Part shown: positions 23,389-34,852 of the stretch, in pieces | Layout of the letters: each line of letters starts with the position of its first letter | How positions within the stretch are numbered: position 1 is the first letter of the stretch | NCBI GenBank assembly: GCA_026874595.1 | Contig: CM049309.1 | Span: forward strand, 40,937,079-41,001,078 | Source: Sipunculus nudus | Taxonomy: Eukaryota > Annelida > Sipuncula > Golfingiida > Sipunculidae | DNA length: 64,000 nt | Direction of reading: 5' to 3' | Program-made: the position numbers and the translations under genes | The notes under the pieces: model-generated | Told to the model about the DNA's origin: nothing | What the model saw: the letters and a program-made list of their open reading frames with translations, nothing else | Database searches by the model: none

Positions 23389-24340
23389 GTAGATACAGTT
23401 GCTTTTTCTCAAAACCTAATCATTGGCTTTCTTGCCAAAGACAGAAAAGAGGTGGCTAGTCACGTGTGTCGCCAGCTCTGTGTCTTCATGATCTGTAATT
23501 CTCAGCTTGCTCTGATGCCTTTGAAGTTTCATATAAGGAGATTTAATGAGAAATTATCTGTCACATTTGGCTGGCACAAAATGTCTAATCCAATCATTGA
23601 TGCTAATCCTTGGTCTTTTTAGACGACAGTAGCCACCAGCCCTATTGGATTTGAAAACATTAAGAATATGTTAATAACCACATATGATTACGAACATATG
23701 TGGTTCATTACTTGAAAATCTTGGCATCAAAGGACCAAAATAGATATCGCAAGCATTACCATATTATCAGGGTAAATTTAGTTACTAATGTGCTATTTAA
23801 TTATCATGATAAATATAAGATGTTAACATGCCCTGGGGCTGTCTGTGAATATTACATTGTCTTCATTAGATGCTATCACATTGTCTAAGTTCAGATCTCA
23901 GTTACCATAACAACTGACTACATAAGTGAAAAGCACATAATGAAAGCACCTGTTTACAGTACTGAAGTATGTCTTTGACATCCTGCTTTAATGAGTTGTG
24001 GATAATTATGTCGAGGCTGCAGGCAAATATCACTTCTAAAATTTATAGCACCTTGCCAATTGTAAATCTTATTCTACCTATTTACCAGACCTCCACTAGG
24101 AGGTGTTATGTGTTTGCTGCTGTTGGTTCGTTGGTCTGTTACCAACTTCACACCAAAAGTTAAAAAAGAGCTTTGATGACATTCTGTGGAGAGATAGGGT
24201 ATCACATAAGGAACAACTATGGAGGTGATCAGATCTGACTGTGCTTCTTATTATTATTATTTATATTCTTGGACAGTAATTTTACCCAAAACTTACACAG
24301 CAGTGTTCAGCTGTAATACAAGTTTATGCTTCTGTTACAG
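23389..24340 (+). other. Intron within PDZ3, second (0.95 kb)
   Basis: Phase-0 intron at IVE|VDG. A short TTATTA run lies near 24249; otherwise I see nothing distinctive. The exon frame remains open to 23622. Confidence 0.85.
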
Positions 24341-24476
24341 GTTGATGGGCAGTCTCTGCAGGGTTTTACGAATCACCAAGCAGTGGAGGTGTTAAAGAAC
24401 ACGGGACAGGTGGTGAAGCTGCGACTGGCCCGCTACAAGCAGGGCCCCAAGTATGAGCAGCTTCAACAGTACACAG
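24341..24476 (+). CDS. MPDZ: Exon: C-terminal part of PDZ3 and start of linker
   Basis: The exon follows ttctgttacag and ends TACACAG|gtcagg. It is 136 nt, starting in phase 0 and leaving one base over. It reads VDGQSLQGFTNHQAVEVLKN (helix B), then TGQVVKLRLARYKQG (last strand) and a short linker ending LQQYT. This is close to MPDZ PDZ3 (LQGFTNQQAVEVLRHTGQ). The first residue of helix B aligns with Asn, as in the vertebrate domain. A tRNA-derived SINE begins about 75 bases beyond the donor, and the reading frame stays open through much of it. Confidence 0.95.
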
Positions 24477-24550
24477 GTCAGGGACTAGTCATGATAAACA
24501 AACTTTTCACTTATAACTGTTCTCGTTTCTTGTATGACATATGTAAAAAG

Positions 24551-24980
24551 TGCTTCTGTGGCTCAAGGGTAGAGCTCAGGACTAAAACTAGTAAAAGCCA
24601 GCAGAGTTCGGATCTCAGCCGAGGCAGGGAGTTTTTTCATTATTGGCCCCCACCCAGGATGAGAGCACTCTGCAGGCTTAATGGGAAGGCCATGCCCAAT
24701 GGCTGTGGTTCACTCACAAACAAGTTTGCCTTATGGGGGTTCCTTGGTGGTATGGCCCAGCAGTGGGGATAATTACACACCAAAGGTCCTGCAGGTGCAG
24801 TGGTCACCGGGCCTGGTTAACACTAGGTTATAAAATGAGAGGAAGCATGTGTATTACTCTGTCACTTAGTCTGAAACAGGAATGGAATTCATATACTTAG
24901 TGTTAAGCTAGTATTAAAAATAGAGGTGATTACCTCCAACAAAAAATATTAAAAATTATTAAAAATAAAAAAAAATAAAT
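24551..24980 (+). mobile_element. tRNA-derived SINE, copy 1
   Basis: The head GCTTCTGTGGCTCAAGGGTA contains an A-box-like motif, and GAGTTCGGATCTC a degenerate B box. The body and the 3' module (GTTACCTCC-like, then A-rich) match the copy at 29.2 kb. The first tens of bases are more diverged than in other copies. It lies about 75 bases downstream of a PDZ3 exon in the sense direction. Confidence 0.85.
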
Positions 24981-26449
24981 ATGTACAGAGTCTGAAGCTT
25001 GAACTTTTCTGTGGTAACCTTTGCAGCTGAATTCTGATAAACTCCCTCAATTAACCTCTTACCTTAAAAGTGTCACTTTTACAAGGAAATGAGGGTAAAA
25101 CATGGATTAGTGTCTTTTTCTACCAGAATGGTATGATGTCAAAATGCCACTCTCTAACCAGGGATAACCACTCTGTATCCTTTACTGGCGTCAGATGAAA
25201 AAGAAATTACTAACAGGGCCCACTCTTTCTGAGAATATGCCAAAATGAAAAAAAATCAAAAAGTCTGCCATCAGTTACATGGCCACAGATCATGGCCAAA
25301 TTACAGTAGTCCTTCAGAGAACCAAGGTTGATGGGTATTGACCTCCATGAATATTAATAGGACTGTGACCTCTGGGATCAGGAACATAGGCTGCAGCTGG
25401 CACTACTGCCAATAAAGGATAAAGGAAATGTATGACCATGAATAATGACATGTTAACATGGACATTCTGATTGTAATGTTGTTGATTTTAGGGAGAGTGA
25501 TATTGCAGTTATTTTGGTAAGAGAGGAAAATGTGGGCAAAATTTTCTTTATATAAAGTTCCTGACGGAGATAACTGTACTTTGAGATGACTATCCATACA
25601 TGCATTGGCAATCTGTTAATAAGGGACATTTTATAATCATTTAAGCTGCAAACCTGAAATTATTCGTATTGTTTGTAATTGTATGTTCTCTTACTGTGTC
25701 TTAAATAAGGTCACTGTGACCTCAGTTATGCAGATTATAACCCAAAATATGTTCTATCCTGGAAATGTACAGTATCAATAGATTTAATGTCTGTGCACGG
25801 TTAGAATTTCCCCATATATGTTTGTATTGGTTTTGAACCCACACAACCTGCTCCGAGGTCTTATGCGTAAACCACAGAATACCTCCACATCCCGTAGATC
25901 ATAGCTCTTAAATTCAGCTTATTTTTCCTCATGGCATTACCTGAATATTGCCTAATGAATAATGCCAAACACATGATGGATTGAGTCTCTCTTTTTTTAC
26001 TCTTTTTAATCAAAGCAGTATTAGTTCATTGTGCTTGAAATAGGACATCACTAGCTTCATGTACTTAACAAACTAGATGAAAAGTATTCAGGACATACAG
26101 TTGTAATAAGATGATACTGATATAACTTTGGTCAAGACCATTCAGTAACATTTCAAATACTTAAGCACCAAATTCATTCACCCCACCCCCCTTCCCTTTT
26201 GCAAGGAACACATTTAAGTTAAAACTGGCATTATTATTAACACCCTTCCCCCAGAAGTAGTTTCTACTCAAAATGAATCTCTTCGGTTTAGGCACTGTGG
26301 GATGGCTATGACTACATGTCTTAACTGTCGAACTTCAAACTCAAAATTTGTTACATTACTTGGAAATACCATATTGTGACATTTCACATGCCCAGGCTTA
26401 CAAAATATTACTTATTCCGTAAAGTCTTTACCACAAAAACACCCATGTT

Positions 26450-26640
26450 TATATGATTTGCCTTGAAACAATTCTTATCCAGAACACTTGAACGGATTAC
26501 ATTGTCCTCATCCCTACATTGATATCTACGCTGCCGGTGTATTTAGAAGACCCGGTGCATTGTGGGTGTCAGCTTTTGACTGTAATAATCCCTAAACAGC
26601 AGAGTCCTACTCCTGCGAGTCTGAGTCTTTGCAGTGAAGA
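26450..26640 (+). repeat. Dispersed repeat, copy A (pair with 63208-63398)
   Basis: TTTGCCTTGAAACAATTCT, then GGTGTATTTAGAAGACCC, GCATTGTGGG and CCCTAAACAGCAGAGTC appear in the same order as in the copy near 63.2-63.4 kb. It lies directly upstream of SINE copy 2. Confidence 0.68.
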
Positions 26641-26676
26641 TTATTCATTCCTGGTATCTGAAGCACATTTGAAACT

Positions 26677-26961
26677 GATTTCTGTGGCTCAGGGGTAGAG
26701 CGCAGGACTCAAAGCCGGGAGATTGTGAGTTCGAATCTCAGCCGAGGCGATGAGATTTTTCACGGTCAGCCCCCACCCAGGATGAGTGTTCTGCAAGCTT
26801 AATGGGGAGACTATGCCCACCATTCGTGTTTCACTCACAAACTAGTGCGCCTTTCAGGGGTTCCTTGGTGTTATGACCCATTGATGGGGATGGTAAGTTT
26901 AGCTAAGAATTAAAAATGGAGGTGATTAACTCCACCAAAAAAAATTTAAAAAAAAAAAGAA
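26677..26961 (+). mobile_element. tRNA-derived SINE, copy 2 (internally deleted)
   Basis: The head TCTGTGGCTCAGGGGTAGAGC and B-box-like GAGTTCGAATCTC are intact. The 3' module GGAGGTGATTAACTCC with an A tail is present. About 120 bases of the body seen in the copy at 29.2 kb are missing (after GATGGGGATGGTAAG). Confidence 0.88.
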
Positions 26962-27512
26962 ACACATTTGAATGAACATATTTATTCAGCCCTTTTTTCA
27001 TTAGCACACCCAGTCACCAGAGAATTAGAAAATAATGGAACACGGTCCATTATAAACGATTCTCATTTGTTTTGTTAAGGTATGGGATATATGGTTTTGT
27101 CCAGATTCCAGGTGTTCTGGATATCCACCCAGTCAGACGTGAGACTCATTCATTTAGTTCTCGAAGACATGCTTTTCATTGATCTTACAATCAAAAGAGG
27201 GCCTCTCTCTGCATTAAATCATTCTGGTGCTGTGTCCTGAACAGCATTGGTCCTGTTACCTTTTGTGGTGGGTTAGGAAAAGTCCAATTAAGTCCAGTGC
27301 TGGTATTAGTGTCTTGTGGCTATTGATGATTGATACGGCATACTTCTGTAAAGCCAGAATAAGGGAATTCCCCTCCCCCTCTACATCCAGCTGTCAATCT
27401 TATCATAAGAGTATGTGTGTGTAATTATATACATATATATTACTAATAAAAGGGCAATAACATATATTCTTCATTTTTGATATATGTTTATTTTCAGTAA
27501 GCACGTGTCAAT

Positions 27513-27897
27513 TACAGTAGGGCATTGTTTATCTGAACACCATTTATCTGCAAAATCATTTATATGAGCTTCAAAACCGAGAACCAAAATTTGACCATTT
27601 TCCAAAATAAAAAAAAAAATATTCAGCAGTAAATTGAATTTTGATTTTTGAGGGCTAATTAGAATTAATTTTGAGGTATTTTACATGGTAAGTAGATCGA
27701 AATTGATAGAAAACCTAACAAAAATGCTGTTTACTATGGAATAGCTTTATTAATTCATGTCTGTCAATCTTTTGTAAAGTCTGCTGGGGCAGGTTGGCAG
27801 TCATGGTGAGTCGCGTGGATTTGTTTATCCGAACAATTATTTATCCAAACAAAAACTCCTTCCCCAAAGCTTTTTGGATAAAGGAAGCTTTACTGTA
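27513..27897 (+). mobile_element. MITE with TACAGTA ends, copy 2
   Basis: The 385-bp element begins TACAGTAGGGCATTGTTTATC and ends GGATAAAGGAAGCTTTACTGTA, which are imperfect inverted repeats. Internal sequence (GAACACCATTTATCTG, GAGAACCAAAATTTG) matches the reverse complement of 16068-16403. The ends suggest a Tc1/mariner/pogo-type element duplicating TA. Confidence 0.8.
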
Positions 27898-29197
27898 GAT
27901 AAAATAATTACATGAAATTTTCAGCATTTTGTAAGCTTTGCCTATAACTTGCCATCTTAGCTTAAACTTGCCTGATTCAGTCTGTTGCAAACTTTTTCAT
28001 TCTCCGCACACACTTTCTCATTATCTTATTTAATGAAACAACTAAGTAATTGTTTCATGAAATTGAAGTGATATGAGAGACAAAAATATTTACACAAACA
28101 ACAATTACAATATTTATTTTAGAGAGATAATCTTCCAATAATCATCTTGGAGACAGGATTTCTCCCACCCTGTATTATTTAGAATTATCACCAAATAGCA
28201 GGACAATTTCCATTTTGCATTTGCTGAAATTTTACAAAATTCAGCTGAGCACTGTGACCCACGGGTTCCTTGTTTAGGGTTTAAAATGAAATAAGTAAAT
28301 ATTTGTTGATTTCTTGGTAAAAATGAATTTTGATCTCTCTACTTAATGCTTCCAGTATGTTGTGGGTATTAAAAAATAAATTTAATATTATTTCTCCATT
28401 TGAGGCCCACTATGATGAGTTGTAGAGTGACTGCATAACTTCACAGGGCTGTCACACAATGTTCAAAACCTTAAACACGATCGTATGGCTTTGATAGGAT
28501 GATAAATAATTCACTCTGGTTCTCATGAAACTGTATCAGTGGGTCAGTAAAACTTTATCCAAATGGTCCATAGATGTTGATCAGATGCATTTATCATTGA
28601 TGTAAGGGGCTTTACATTGTGGAGGTTAATTCTGAACACGCTCCCTGCATTTGCTCCGCTTGATCTGTTCCACAAGGCCTGACACTTTGTGTGTGTGTTT
28701 TTTGTCGGTTTTGTCAGAACACTGGAGGTTATTATAGTTGTTTGTAATGTCTGATTCACAACAAGGCCTTTGGACCAATCAATAGACATCCATAGTTATG
28801 AGTGCAGTGATGCTTGTACGAACGTGAAAAAGACTTGCCAGGCTGTGAATGAATATAGTGTGTTTATTGAATCATTTCTGTGTTGTGTGAGAACTCAAAC
28901 AAACTGGGCAGCATTCCAGCCATACCATGTGCAGAAATTTCGTATTGTTGAATCCAAAGCTGTCTGGCTGGTTTGTTTCTTTCTTTCATTCATTCCTTGT
29001 GATGGTTTTTTGAGAGAGAGGGTACAAAAATACTTGTAATTTCTCAATTAACATGATGTTTGACTGGTTGTAGTCAGTCTTTTATAGGCGGTGCTTGATT
29101 TCTGTGATATTGGTATGTGGTGTCATTATGCTAAGTGTGTTGTACACCATTTGTACAACTATTCATGACAGATCAGGCTTTTTAAAGGAGCCTTTTC

Positions 29198-29606
29198 ATA
29201 CCGGCTTCTGTGGCTCAGGGGTAGAGCGCAGGACTCAAAGCCGGGAGATCGTGAGTTCGAATCTCAGCCGAGGCGGTGAGGTTTTTCACGGTCGGCCCCC
29301 ACCAAGGGTGAGCGCTCTGCTGGCTTAATGGGAAGGTCATGCCTAACGGCCATGTTTCACTCACAAACGAGTGCGCCTTTCGGGGGTCCTCGGGGGTATG
29401 ATTACCAATCCAGGGCCCGCAGGTGCAGTAGTCACCGGGCCTGGTTAACGCCAGGATATAAAATGAGAGGAAGCGTGTGATACTGCCCTGTCACGTAGTC
29501 CGAAACCGGAATGGAAATCTGCAGATGTACATATACTTAGTTAAGGTAGGATAAAAAAATGGAGGCGGTTACCTCCAACAAAAAAATTTAAAAAAAAAAA
29601 AAAAAG
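29198..29606 (+). mobile_element. tRNA-derived SINE, copy 3 (most intact, with 13-bp TSD)
   Basis: The copy is flanked by identical 13-bp direct repeats AAGGAGCCTTTTC at 29185-29197 and 29607-29619. The head GGCTTCTGTGGCTCAGGGGT carries the A box (TGGCTCAGGGG) and GAGTTCGAATC the B box. A body of about 270 bases follows, then CCGAAACCGGAATGG, CTGCAGATGTACATA, a 5-bp hairpin GGAGGCGGTTACCTCC and a poly-A tail. Length about 409 bp. The flanking duplication shows insertion by LINE-mediated retrotransposition. Confidence 0.93.
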
Positions 29607-30642
29607 AAGGAGCCTTTTCCAATATCTGATGTCTATTTAATTAAGATAATCCCTTGGACCTTTTATAAAATTTAGCAAGAAACAGCAGCCCCACGGTACA
29701 CAGGCTACTTGTCTTGTTTATATCCACTTGTTTATAACATTTGGGGGAGCCCATCAAAATAATCCAAGGACACATGGTGGCAATTCAGCTGGACTATTGT
29801 TTTGCAGCTAGTGACCTTTCAACTTCATACATATGCAGCCAACCACTTTAGGTTACCTGTTTTTTAGTGTGTCAGCATTTCTGTGTTTACCAACGGCTGG
29901 TAGATAAACAAGCTGATACATCCATCACTGAAGCGTTATAAGAATTTTTTTTCATAGTCCATTTCATCCCCTCATGTCCACCTGTATTTTGCTATGAAAA
30001 TTATCATTAGTAAGATTTCAAGGGAACAAAAATATTAATGTAGGGTAGATTATTAAGGGGCCTGATTTTCAACAAGGTAAATAATTACCTGCCTAACACC
30101 TTATTTAAGAATCAGAATTATTTAAAAATATTAGATATCAGTCTACATTTTACAACATATTAGACCCACTTATGGCGGTCAAGGTCATTGGTCACATACA
30201 AAAACAGGCTCAGTTGACAGCTGCTGATTGGATGATATCATGTAAACACTCTAAAAAATATAACAAACTAAATCAATGATAGCTACTATGCAGACCGACA
30301 TCTGATTTGTCAAATCATTTTAAAGAGTTCAAAAAGTTGTGAAACACAAACTGGAGATTCATTGGAAAATTCTTAATTGCCATATTAGGCTGTCACTTCC
30401 ATATGCAGATTTCTAAGAAATTATTGAAAATGTAAACCTACAAGAAAATTATCCCCAAAAACAGGTGGATACAGGTTGGTGGAATGGAGTATTGTGTAGT
30501 ATTTATGTGGTATTTGATTAAAGGACCTCATCTGTCTAACCAATATTGATAAGATTATTTACCACTTTTTGCTACAACAGGAACATTTATATTAATAACC
30601 AGTATTAACTACATATATATAATAATTATTTTTGTCTTTCAG

Positions 30643-30774
30643 TTGAGTCATTACCAGAACCTTTCATGACCAATAACACATCAACGGTTGTGAATTACCA
30701 AGCCTCCCCTCCAGACCTGGTGAAACAAGTAGCCATAGATGATGTCAACCTATACGTTGAACAAGAAGATTTCA
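30643..30774 (+). CDS. MPDZ: Exon: PDZ3-PDZ4 linker, first part
   Basis: This 132-nt exon follows ttgtctttcag and ends GATTTCA|gtaagt. It enters and leaves with one base of a split codon. The translation begins VESLPEPFMTNNTSTVVNYQ and ends acidic (IDDVNLYVEQEDF). It holds no domain. It is assigned because both phases fit the neighbouring exons and the linker length then matches vertebrate MPDZ. The donor gtaagt is a perfect consensus. Sequence similarity alone would not have identified this exon, so confidence is a little lower. Confidence 0.85.
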
Positions 30775-30924
30775 GTAAGTTGTTTCTTGTCACGTTCAAC
30801 ATTAAACACAAATCAATTATTCACTCACATGATAATATTTTACCAACAACAGTTGTCTGGCATCATTTTGGATTATGCATTGGGTTGATTCTGTTATAAC
30901 ATCATCAAATGTTTTATGCCTGTC

Positions 30925-31080
30925 TTATACACAGGTCTAATTATGGTATGGGCAACATCTGTCCATATGTCTATCCATCAATCTTTGATGGCTATAAAAT
31001 AACTTACCAGGAATTCGATGGATTTTCATGATATTCGCTATAGATATTTACCAATGAAGTACCTTTCATGAGTTCCTTTC
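30925..31080 (+). repeat. Fragment of a GTGTATTATGG-type dispersed repeat
   Basis: TAATTATGGTATGGGCAACATCTG, GATGGATTTTCATGATATTC and TATTTACCAATGAAGT resemble parts of the larger element at 43.24-43.78 kb (GATTATGGGCAACATCC, GGATTTTCATGAAACAC, TATTTACCAATAAAGT). Confidence 0.55.
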
Positions 31081-33159
31081 TCAGTTAAAATAAATATTCA
31101 ACAATTAATTGAATGAAAAATTTTAAATTTCAGTTTTTGGGAAGATAGAATCTTGATAGAGGATAAACAAAAACAGCACTTTTTACATATTGACATGTAG
31201 TTATTTATTAGTTCATTAAAAAGTGGATTAATGTTAAATAGTGTACCTTTTAAAAATTTAAATATTTTTAAAATGTTACAAAATCATGTGAAAATGATTG
31301 AAAAGTTAAAAAATAAGTATACTATCAGAAAGATCACAGTACCAGGTTTAAAATACTGTATCCTTTATGGGGTCTAATATGAATATAAACCACTTTTGGA
31401 TTGAATTGAAATATAGTGGTTTAAAACAGTGATGCTACCTTATGTCACATTTTTGTCTTGGGTGGAGGTGGGTGCTCTTTGTGTGTTTAGTAACTGGTAC
31501 TGGCTCTATATTTTTGGTATCCTCACATAGGGATCTTTAAAGCAGGCTATTCACCTACCTGCTCTGCAGCATTTATGGGATTTCTAACATACTCTGCATA
31601 CATATTAATTGACTGTAGGTAAACCTGCTAAGAAAGGTTCTATAAATGTATGTGTGATGGGTTTATGACTTTGTTTTTCTGAAAGATGTTTGTAAACATT
31701 GTACAATAACCATGTTTAGAAAGAAAAATACATGCAACTGAAGGTTGTTTGTTGCATATGTGCAGAAGTTGAAAAGTCACTAGTTGCAAAACACCATTTG
31801 CAAAATTCTGGTTTGTCAGACTTGCCTCCAGGTGTCCTTGTTGAATTTGTTTGAATTATTTTGGCAGGCACATGTTATAAACATGTTTATGTAAACAACA
31901 TGTTCAGCCCAAGTATCGTGGGATCGACGTTTTCTAGCCTATTTTTAAGAGAGGTTGAAGGGATTATCTTCAGTTGATAGACGTCAGAGTTGTATTAGGC
32001 CCCTTTATGTTTTATGATCTTGGATGATGGTGTCATCTGTGCATTTCCCTATTTCTCATTTAGACTTGGCAGATTTCTTAGTGAATCAAAACTGCTAAGA
32101 TTGAAATGGGCTAACCATTACAATGATGTTAACGGTGGTTGATCATGGGATCCCAAGTGAGGGTGAACTGCAGTGGGTTGCCGCGTGTTTTCTCTGTGAC
32201 AGATGCCCCAGCTATGTCAGATGACTCAGGTTCTGGGTACCGCTAATTGAAATGTCATTGGCAGTATGGGTAGCAAGGTTCTGATAGACAGATGGCCCAG
32301 GAAGACCAATAAATCGGCCAGTGGTAGCTCGGTCGCAAGGGGGACTAAAGAATCCATCTGTTTTCTGAGCAGGATTGTGAAAATGCTATTGATTGTAGCT
32401 TTACCAGGGAGCACTGTGAGCTTTTTACAAGTTCCACGCTGTTTTTCTGTGCTATATACGTTGGTATTCTCAGATTATTGTTCCGCAGAGATTAGCAGGA
32501 GGAGCAAGGTCTTAAACGATACTGTTATATAACTCCCGCGGGAGACCCAGAGCATTTTCCCTTCAGGACCATACCCCCTGCTGCTCTGTCCTTTCATGAG
32601 CCGCCCTTTCATAATACTTCCCATGATGCATTGAGAGGGTGAAAAAACGACGAGAAATCATGTGATGGATGATGATGATTAAGCTTGGCTACTCATAAAA
32701 ATAGGAATCCATTAAATGATTTGTGAGCTGTCGGGTTTACTGTGGTAGTTTGTGACTCGACCCCAGCTTATGTCTTGTGTTTATTGATAAGCTTAATTTA
32801 AAAGGGGTAGCCCTAACAAGATTTACCAACAGTAACAATTTCAGGGGATTTTAAATGGCCACAGCATGATTGAGGTAAACAAAAAGTTTGCTATGGATGA
32901 GCTCCCATCTACTTAGTGGTGTTGAATAATTTATCCTGTGTTATGTATCACTTTAGATGTAGCATGAGATGTGCTGAATCTGACGAGCATCATCTAAATG
33001 GTGATGTATTTGTTTACTTGAAAGCTCAGTTCAGTTTCTATATGTTTTTATCTGTTAGTTTGTACTTAGTTGCATACAGCTTTATTTCATGCATTAAAAT
33101 TAAATATTCAGCATTCTTGTGTTCAGATCTGCATTACTATTACAAACTTAAAATCATAA

Positions 33160-33935
33160 TGCATATAGTGATAGCCACAGTATATAATGATGGCACAGTA
33201 TAAACACTACTTAACAGCAATATACCAGTGTATATGATCAAAGCCACCGATATATAATGATGGTGACAGTGAATACAATGGTTGCCCAGTGTATATGATG
33301 ATAGCCCAGAGTATATGATGATTGCCCAGTGTATTTGATGATAGCCCAGATTATATGATGATTGCCCAGTGTATATGATGATAGCCCAGAGCATATGCTC
33401 AAGGCCACTTTGATATAATGATGGTGACAGTGTATACAGTGATGGCCCAGAGTTTATGATGATAGTTCAGTGTATAAGATGATAGCTCAGTGTATATGAT
33501 AAGGCCACAATTAAGATGATTTTGCCTAGTGTATATACTGATGGTGCAGTGTATATGATTAAGGCCAGAGTAAATATGATGAAGGCCACTGTATAGGATG
33601 ATGGCCACAGTGTATATATTGATGGCCACTGTGTTTTTGATGATGGCCATTGTTTATATGATATTGGCCGCTGTGTATATGATGGCCACTGTTTATGATG
33701 ACGGCCACTGTGTATATGATGGTTTCTGTGTATATGATGGCCACTGTTTATGACGTCAGCCACTGTGTATATGATGATGGCCACTGTATATGATGGTGGC
33801 TACTATGTTATTATGATTTTCCAGTGTAAATATGATCAGTGCAAGTGTATATATAATGATGACCAAATTTATGGTAAGTGTACTACTGTATATGATGATG
33901 GCCTTTATGTATATGAGGAATTTGTAACTGTATAT
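33160..33935. repeat. Minisatellite of about 20-bp units (GTATATGATGATGGCCACT)
   Basis: Some 35 degenerate units of about 20 bp, for example GCCCAGTGTATATGATGATA near 33290-33380 and GGCCACTGTGTATATGATG near 33600-33780. All the Tyr/Thr/Ile-rich minus-strand frames in 33140-33784 are translations of this array. Confidence 0.9.
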
Positions 33936-34230
33936 GTGAAAATGCTCAAAATTTATAAATTTATTTTAAAAAATGGCTATGTGTGCAAGATGGCGGCCCC
34001 GGTGTGTTTACATTTTAAAAAATAAACTTTATTTTGCGTGTGGTGAGTGTGGTGTTTAAGGTCATGTCCATCTTGATTATAATTGTGGTGATTTGGTTTG
34101 TTGTACTATATTTACTACACCTTAGTGTATGTAATATGATAATAATAAACCCTTATTGAATATAAGAAATGCAATCACTTGTTATGTTAATGTTAAATGC
34201 TTTGTTAATCAAAAAGTGATTATATTTCAG

Positions 34231-34310
34231 GTGGGGAGCTGAACCCTGAAACAGAGCGAGCCATCCAGTCAAAATGGCAGCAGCAGGTTGGGGACCAGTT
34301 CCAGATCGTG
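34231..34310 (+). CDS. MPDZ: Exon: PDZ3-PDZ4 linker, second part
   Basis: An 80-nt exon between tatatttcag and ATCGTG|gtgagt. With the carried base it gives 27 codons: SGELNPETERAIQSKWQQQV and then GDQFQIV. The motif KWQ...(F/Y)(Q/E)IV immediately before PDZ4 is found in vertebrate MPDZ (KWQRIMG..YEIVVAHVSKF). The frame then runs directly into VAQLSKF of the next exon across a 14.3-kb intron. This short match is one of the better arguments for MPDZ identity. Confidence 0.92.
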
Positions 34311-34852
34311 GTGAGTGGCCCTAGATATTTAAAGGCAATTTCAGTTATGTTGAAATGTGTAGCCTTTTTGTTGCTTTCATTAAAAGCTATCCATCTTTTA
34401 TTTGCTGACTCACAGCAAAGATTTATTAAGAAAAAATTAAACTCTTTTTCTTAAAAGATTTATCAGTAAGCTCAAGTTGCTTAGCAATATTGACATCTCT
34501 CATGATGTTTAACCCTTGTTATATCGATTATTTATGACAGAACCAGGAAGATAATCAAATTAAAATCTCTCCTGATAGCCAGCCCTAATTACTAGTATCT
34601 GAGACTGGGTGTATGCCTGTCCTATAGCAGGTGCAAGTTGATCTATCACTGTATATGACAGAATCCAGAACTATAGAAAGTGAAAGCTTTCTACTGTACA
34701 ATGATGGATAAAGGTCAGGATCATTAATCTACGGCAGCCAAGAAAATACCTGTCCAAGAGCAAGGAAAGTTAGGAAAAAGATGGTACTGGAGATATTCAG
34801 TTGATTATGTGGCATATCAGATGAAAGAAATCTAAAAATAACTCTATCTTAA

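Larger units (their letters stand above)
24477..30642 (+). other. Intron between PDZ3 and linker exons (6.2 kb)
   Basis: Phase-1 intron rich in interspersed elements: SINE copies at 24551-24980, 26677-26961 and 29198-29606, a MITE at 27513-27897, and one copy of a repeat also present near 63.2-63.4 kb. No additional exon is needed to join the flanking coding sequence. Confidence 0.85.
30775..34230 (+). other. Intron within the PDZ3-PDZ4 linker (3.5 kb)
   Basis: Phase-1 intron. It contains a fragment of a dispersed repeat (30925-31080), a comparatively GC-rich block of no known identity (about 32.1-32.7 kb) and a minisatellite of roughly 20-bp units (33.16-33.94 kb). No exon seen. Confidence 0.8.

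Noticed and set aside
29203-29275. tRNA-like sequence with A and B boxes
   Set aside because: It is the head of a SINE: body, A tail and target duplication follow, and a proper anticodon stem cannot be drawn. The same holds for the heads at 24.55, 26.68, 44.53 and 63.79 kb.
33140-33784. Several Tyr/Thr/Ile-rich minus-strand frames
   Set aside because: They are frames through the 20-bp minisatellite.
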